In this document: positions 6,214 through 9,073 of the stretch, one piece after another
Numbering within the stretch: position 1 is the first letter of the stretch
Layout: each line of letters starts with the position of its first letter
Source of the DNA: Candidatus Saccharimonadota bacterium
GTDB taxonomy: Bacteria; Patescibacteriota; Saccharimonadia; Saccharimonadales; Saccharimonadaceae
Reading direction: 5' to 3'
DNA: 9,073 nt
Assembly: GCA_003979185.1 (NCBI GenBank)
Contig: RYWJ01000025.1
Location: forward strand, 1-9,073
Translations under genes and position numbers: made by a program
Notes under the pieces: generated by a model
The model's input: the letters and a program-made list of their open reading frames with translations, nothing else
Database searches by the model: none
Told to the model about the DNA's origin: nothing

Positions 6214-7108
6214 TGGCGGCTCCTACTTTTTCGATAAAGATATCATTTAGGGTTGGTTTGAGAATCTCAAAACGATTGACATTGATTTTGGCTTCGACTA
6301 ACTTTTGTAGAAGTTTGCGGGCGTTTTGTTCATCTTGAACCTTTAGGGTATATTGATGATTGCGTTCGTGTTCGATCTCCAAGTTAGCATCCTGAATGTA
6401 GTTTTTAATATCGACGTCGACGTCTACCTCGGCGCGGTTGGCTGGATAAGTGGATTTGATTGCTTTAAGATTGCCTTTCAGGACAGTCTTGCCTTTATTC
6501 ATAATGAGGATATCAGTACAAAATTCTTCAATAGTCGCCATTTGATGTGCGGACATGATGACGAATTTACCGTTTTTAACTAAGTCGATAATAATATTCT
6601 TCAGCAAATCTGTATTAACCGGGTCGAGGCCACTAAAGGGCTCGTCTAACACTACCAAATCAGGATCGTGAATCACTGCGGTCATGAATTGGATCTTCTG
6701 CTGGTTGCCTTTGGAGAGTTTTTCAGCTAGCATTGGCATATAATCTTCGACTTTGAGGCGTTTAGCCCACTTTTGGATCGAGGCTGTAGCATCAGCCTTT
6801 TCCATACCTTTTAACTCAGCAAAATACATGAGCTGATCAAAGATCTTTACTTTTGGATAGACGCCACGCTCTTCTGGTAGGTATCCGAAGTTAACGGTCT
6901 TGCGATCGACTGGCTGATCGTTCCAAGTAATTTCCCCACTATCTTTAGTAATAATACCGAGCAACATACGAATAGTCGTAGTTTTACCAGCGCCGTTTGT
7001 ACCAAGCAGACCATAGACGCCTGGCTTGTCGAGTGTTAAAGAGATCTTGTCAACGACGGTTTTGCCACCGAACGTCTTCGAGACATCTTTCAGGATTAGT
7101 CCTGTCAT
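6203..7108 (-). CDS. ABC transporter ATPase, NatA-like
   Basis: The 301-aa protein has a complete nucleotide-binding domain: Walker A GTNGAGKT (36-43), signature LSKGNQQ (131-137), Walker B LVVLDEP (151-157), D-loop SGLD (159-162) and switch His188. The Q-loop position reads LPEERGVYP (78-86), the Gln-less version typical of NatA-like proteins. A C-terminal extension of about 80 residues (from about 225) ends PTLNDIFIEKVG, the DUF4162-like tail common in ABC-2 exporters. It powers the permease encoded next, with which it overlaps by 11 nt. A good AAAGGAG site lies 5 nt before the ATG. It forms a second transport module distinct from the GntR-linked one upstream. Confidence 0.92.
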   Translation of the reverse strand: MTGLILKDVSKTFGGKTVVDKISLTLDKPGVYGLLGTNGAGKTTTIRMLLGIITKDSGEITWNDQPVDRKTVNFGYLPEERGVYPKVKIFDQLMYFAELKGMEKADATASIQKWAKRLKVEDYMPMLAEKLSKGNQQKIQFMTAVIHDPDLVVLDEPFSGLDPVNTDLLKNIIIDLVKNGKFVIMSAHQMATIEEFCTDILIMNKGKTVLKGNLKAIKSTYPANRAEVDVDVDIKNYIQDANLEIEHERNHQYTLKVQDEQNARKLLQKLVEAKINVNRFEILKPTLNDIFIEKVGAANEK

Positions 7109-7144
7109 AAGCTCCTTTCAATTAACTTGAGTCTGTTTATATTA

Positions 7145-7175
7145 ATTATACTACTATCGTGATAATACAAGACAA
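7145..7175 (-). promoter_or_regulatory. Candidate promoter of the NatAB-like/DUF1653 operon
   Basis: A perfect TATAAT (7145-7150, minus strand) lies about 37 bp before the NatA-like ATG. The nearest -35 candidate, TTGTCT (7170-7175), is 19 bp away, which is long but workable. It sits just after the end of the frameshifted tail of permease 1, and no terminator separates the two operons, so read-through from the GntR operon is also possible. Confidence 0.45.
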
Positions 7176-7177
7176 CT

Positions 7178-7255
7178 TTAATCAACATTGACGCCTAGAT
7201 CGAGAAGTTTGCGATTAATAAAATAAGTACCAGTCACGATAATAATATTATAGCA
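7178..7255 (-). pseudogene. Out-of-frame C-terminal tail of permease 1
   Basis: In the +1 frame relative to the permease, from TGC (7253-7255) to a TAA (7178-7180), 25 codons read CYNIIIVTGTYFINRKLL followed by DLGVNVD. This is a hydrophobic helix end followed by a short charged tail, as ABC-2 permeases of this type normally end. The permease's own frame stops at 7248-7250 right after its last soluble stretch. The simplest reading is a single-base insertion or two-base deletion, or an assembly error, close to 7250-7270. Confidence 0.55.
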
Positions 7256-7955
7256 TATTAATGCCTGACAGTAGTTTAATGATCTCGGGCATGGTTTGCG
7301 TGGCGCTATTTAGCAGCGCACTAAATTGTGGATCAAAAGTAGACCAAATCAAGATGCCAAGCATTAAAAATATCCCACCTGTTATATAAACTAGAAAGCC
7401 GATCAAAACTAACCAAAAGTTGCGTCGGCTTTGAACGCGATGCCCTAGAATGATACCCATGAAGCCCGACTGTATAATATAGATGACCTGGAGCATAATT
7501 GTCAGACCGAGGCTGGTGAACATTATGAAGGTTGAAGTGATGTCACCATGGTTTTGCACTGCGATTGCGTCAAAATATTCTGGACTACCAAAGAGGATAA
7601 GCAATGCTATTGTAATCACGACAATACTAATAGCGGCAGTAATGATGCTGGCGAGAAATTTAGCGGTCCAGATGGTACTGCGACGGATTGGTAGAGTATG
7701 GGTTAGGTATGATTCATCGCCATAAAGATTTTTCTTGAAACGTTCCCAGCTGCGCATAGTGGCGTTAATTAGTAATCCGACGCTAAAACCGAGTGTTGCT
7801 CCTTGGCAAAATTCATGGATAAAAATAACTAAGAAATTATCACTAATTCCGTCGGTCAAACGCCCTACCACAGCTAACACAACAACAATGCCATAGAAAA
7901 TTAATAGTTGTTTATAAATATATCGTAGATCATATTTTAATAATTTACCGAGCAT
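7248..7955 (-). CDS. ABC-2 permease of the GntR-regulated transporter (C-terminus frameshifted)
   Basis: As read, the product is 235 aa with about five hydrophobic segments (14-32, 42-65, 98-122, 143-170, 180-204). GDESYLTHTLPIRRSTIWTAK (79-99) is a hallmark of permeases paired with YtrA/GntR-linked ATPases in Gram-positive-type bacteria. I start at ATG 7953-7955, which has AAAGGAG 7 nt upstream and overlaps the ATPase end by 11 nt. An upstream ATG at 8019-8021 would extend far into the ATPase gene. The protein ends abruptly at LLSGINML without its last helix, while the missing helix and tail are readable one frame over down to 7178. The annotated stop is therefore probably a frameshift, natural or from sequencing. 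Substrate unknown; envelope-active peptides are plausible from the context. Confidence 0.82.
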   Translation of the reverse strand: MLGKLLKYDLRYIYKQLLIFYGIVVVLAVVGRLTDGISDNFLVIFIHEFCQGATLGFSVGLLINATMRSWERFKKNLYGDESYLTHTLPIRRSTIWTAKFLASIITAAISIVVITIALLILFGSPEYFDAIAVQNHGDITSTFIMFTSLGLTIMLQVIYIIQSGFMGIILGHRVQSRRNFWLVLIGFLVYITGGIFLMLGILIWSTFDPQFSALLNSATQTMPEIIKLLSGINML

Positions 7956-8646
7956 TCTTGAACTCCTTTCTAAAAATCTCATCAATTGAGGCATGTTTTC
8001 TGGTGCGCAATTTGTCGGCATCAGCTTGTAAAACTACCTCACCATTATTAATAAAAATTACTTCATCTAAAATTCGCTCGATGTCAGCAATTAAATGTGT
8101 CGAGATAATCACACTTGCGCCTTCCTCAAAGTTCGACAGGATTGTATCAAGGATATAGTCACGTGTCGCTGGATCAACACCGCCAAGTGGCTCGTCGAGC
8201 AAATATAATTTGGCCTTGCGGCTCATGACTAGGATGAGTTGTAACTTTTCTTGCATGCCTTTACTCATCTTGGCAATTTGAGTGTCGAGCTTGAGATCTA
8301 AATCGCCGACTAGCTTGGTGGCTTTTTGGATGTCGAAGTTATCATAAAACTCGGCGAAGAAGTTTAGTGTTTGCTGTACGTCCATGGCTTTATCCAAGTA
8401 AGTGCGTTCTGACAGGTAGGCGATTTGAAGTTTGCTTGCTGCGTCGATGGGTTGGTTCATGAATAATACTTCGCCACTATTTGGCGTCAATAAATCATTG
8501 GCAAGCTTGATCAAAGTGGATTTACCCGTTCCATTTTTACCAAGCAATCCAATAATTTTACCACTCGGAATTTTGAGATTAATATCACGTAGCACTTGCG
8601 CCTTACCGAAACTTTTCGATACATTGCGATATTCTAAAAGCACCAT
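7945..8646 (-). CDS. ABC transporter ATPase of the GntR operon (YtrB-like)
   Basis: The 233-aa ATPase is complete and compact: Walker A GKNGTGKS (36-43), signature MSKGMQE (127-133), Walker B LYLLDEP (147-153), D-loop GGVD (155-158) and switch His184 in ISTHLIADIE. The Q-loop region reads IAYLSERTYL, with Ser-Glu instead of Gln, as often in this subfamily. I start at ATG 8644-8646: AAAGGA lies 4 nt before it and overlaps the GntR stop codon, and residue 3 onward matches the family (LLEYRNVSKSFG). The upstream ATG 13 codons earlier lies inside the GntR gene. The gene follows GntR by 10 nt and overlaps permease 1 by 11 nt, so the three form one operon. Confidence 0.92.
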   Translation of the reverse strand: MVLLEYRNVSKSFGKAQVLRDINLKIPSGKIIGLLGKNGTGKSTLIKLANDLLTPNSGEVLFMNQPIDAASKLQIAYLSERTYLDKAMDVQQTLNFFAEFYDNFDIQKATKLVGDLDLKLDTQIAKMSKGMQEKLQLILVMSRKAKLYLLDEPLGGVDPATRDYILDTILSNFEEGASVIISTHLIADIERILDEVIFINNGEVVLQADADKLRTRKHASIDEIFRKEFKNAR

Positions 8647-8656
8647 AGTGTCCTTT

Positions 8657-9007
8657 CTAATTTTTAATAAGTTTAATAATTTCATCCCGCGAAAAACCTA
8701 GTTCATACATTTCTTGTAAGAACTTTTTAACCTTTTGGTTGGCGAAACGATGTTGTGATTTGGCTAAGAAGCGTTCGTCGTCAGTTACAAATTTTCCGTT
8801 CGTACGCTCGGTCATGATGAGACGTCGGTCTTCTAGCTCCTGCAGAGCCTTCTGCATAGTGTTAGGATTGACTTTAGCAAGCGCAGCTAACTCACGCACG
8901 GAGGGCAATTTGTCGCCTGGCGAAAATTGGCCAGAAATAATATATAGCTCGAGTTGTTCGACGAGTTGGATATAGATCGGTCGATCATTGCTAAAATCAA
9001 ATTCCAT
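8657..9007 (-). CDS. GntR-family repressor, YtrA subfamily
   Basis: The 116-aa protein has a winged helix-turn-helix (about 10-75) with the GntR signature PIYIQLVEQLELYI, SGQFSPGDKLPSVRELA (25-41), VNPNTMQKAL (46-55) and a wing ending GKFV. The effector region is only about 40 residues (78-116), the short helical dimerisation tail that defines the YtrA subfamily. Such proteins repress an ABC transporter operon they belong to, and some respond to cell-wall antibiotics. Here it is the first gene, followed 10 nt later by its ATPase, with a near-perfect inverted repeat just before its start, so autorepression is expected. The Shine-Dalgarno is weak. The inducer cannot be read from sequence. Confidence 0.93.
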   Translation of the reverse strand: MEFDFSNDRPIYIQLVEQLELYIISGQFSPGDKLPSVRELAALAKVNPNTMQKALQELEDRRLIMTERTNGKFVTDDERFLAKSQHRFANQKVKKFLQEMYELGFSRDEIIKLIKN

Positions 9008-9016
9008 AGTCTAATG

Positions 9017-9048
9017 TATCATTGTATTACTTACTTAATACAATGATA
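9017..9048. promoter_or_regulatory. GntR/YtrA operator: 13-bp inverted repeat
   Basis: The arms TATCATTGTATTA (9017-9029) and TAATACAATGATA (9036-9048) are perfect reverse complements around a six-base spacer. The site begins 10 bp upstream of the GntR start codon. Size and symmetry suit a dimeric winged-helix repressor, and the site should cover the promoter of the GntR-ABC operon. A TACAAT -10-like box (minus strand, 9021-9026) falls inside one arm. No convincing -35 is visible, and the window ends in adapter only a few bases further on. Confidence 0.8.
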
Positions 9049-9054
9049 TGATAG

Positions 9055-9073
9055 CTGTCTCTTATACACATCT
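9055..9073. other. Nextera/Tn5 mosaic-end adapter (artefact)
   Basis: The final 19 bases, CTGTCTCTTATACACATCT, are exactly the reverse complement of the Tn5 mosaic end used in Nextera libraries. This is untrimmed adapter at the contig end and not genomic sequence. It also means that the promoter region of the GntR operon is truncated. Confidence 0.97.

Noticed and set aside
9017..9048. Inverted repeat as a transposon end next to the Tn5-like terminal sequence
   Set aside because: The terminal sequence is a library adapter, and the repeat is placed and sized as a GntR operator.
1..9073. CRISPR array, tRNA or rRNA genes
   Set aside because: No regularly spaced repeats, cloverleaf or rRNA signature was seen on either strand.

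Overview
The window looks like the end of an assembled contig from a small-genome bacterium, most likely a Candidatus Saccharibacteria (TM7/CPR) relative. That placement is inference, and a Firmicutes origin remains possible. It rests on three things: a Lys/Ser/Thr-rich membrane protein, a Y-family polymerase/YolD pair, and an aromatic, Ser/Asn/Gly-rich FISUMP-type (C-type-lectin-like) cassette of a kind I associate with Saccharibacteria. The last 19 bases are the Nextera transposon-end adapter, so the right edge is a library artefact, not biology.

Layout. (1) A promoter and a structured leader at about 126-297 precede a 392-aa membrane-anchored extracytoplasmic protein with two DUF11-like repeats (298-1476). 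It ends at a textbook cUUCGg terminator. (2) Converging on it is a two-gene minus-strand unit: a Y-family translesion DNA polymerase (1740-3221) overlapping by 4 nt with a YolD-like protein (1522-1743). (3) A minus-strand gene (3297-4067) encodes a membrane-anchored protein with a Lys-rich cytoplasmic tail and a PsbP/DcrB-like outer domain, with its own promoter and terminator. (4) On the plus strand, 4160-4390 is an orphan 76-codon FISUMP/C-type-lectin-like module with no visible upstream domain. It is followed by an unidentified, strongly folding RNA-like element (4421-4546) and a hairpin terminator (4668-4698). This is the least explained part of the window. (5) From 9007 down to 4753, all on the minus strand, is an export and regulation block: a YtrA-type GntR repressor with a near-perfect operator in front, ABC ATPase 1, ABC-2 permease 1 (C-terminus apparently frameshifted), then a NatA-like ATPase, a NatB-like permease and a small DUF1653 protein.

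How the parts work together. The GntR gene, ATPase 1 and permease 1 form an autoregulated operon of the kind used in Gram-positive cell-envelope stress responses. The NatA/NatB pair follows behind its own plausible promoter and may be co-transcribed or separately controlled. The polymerase/YolD pair is a damage-tolerance unit. The orphan cassette and adjacent RNA element may be a donor cassette or a part of a diversity-generating system. No reverse transcriptase lies in this window, so that remains a hypothesis.
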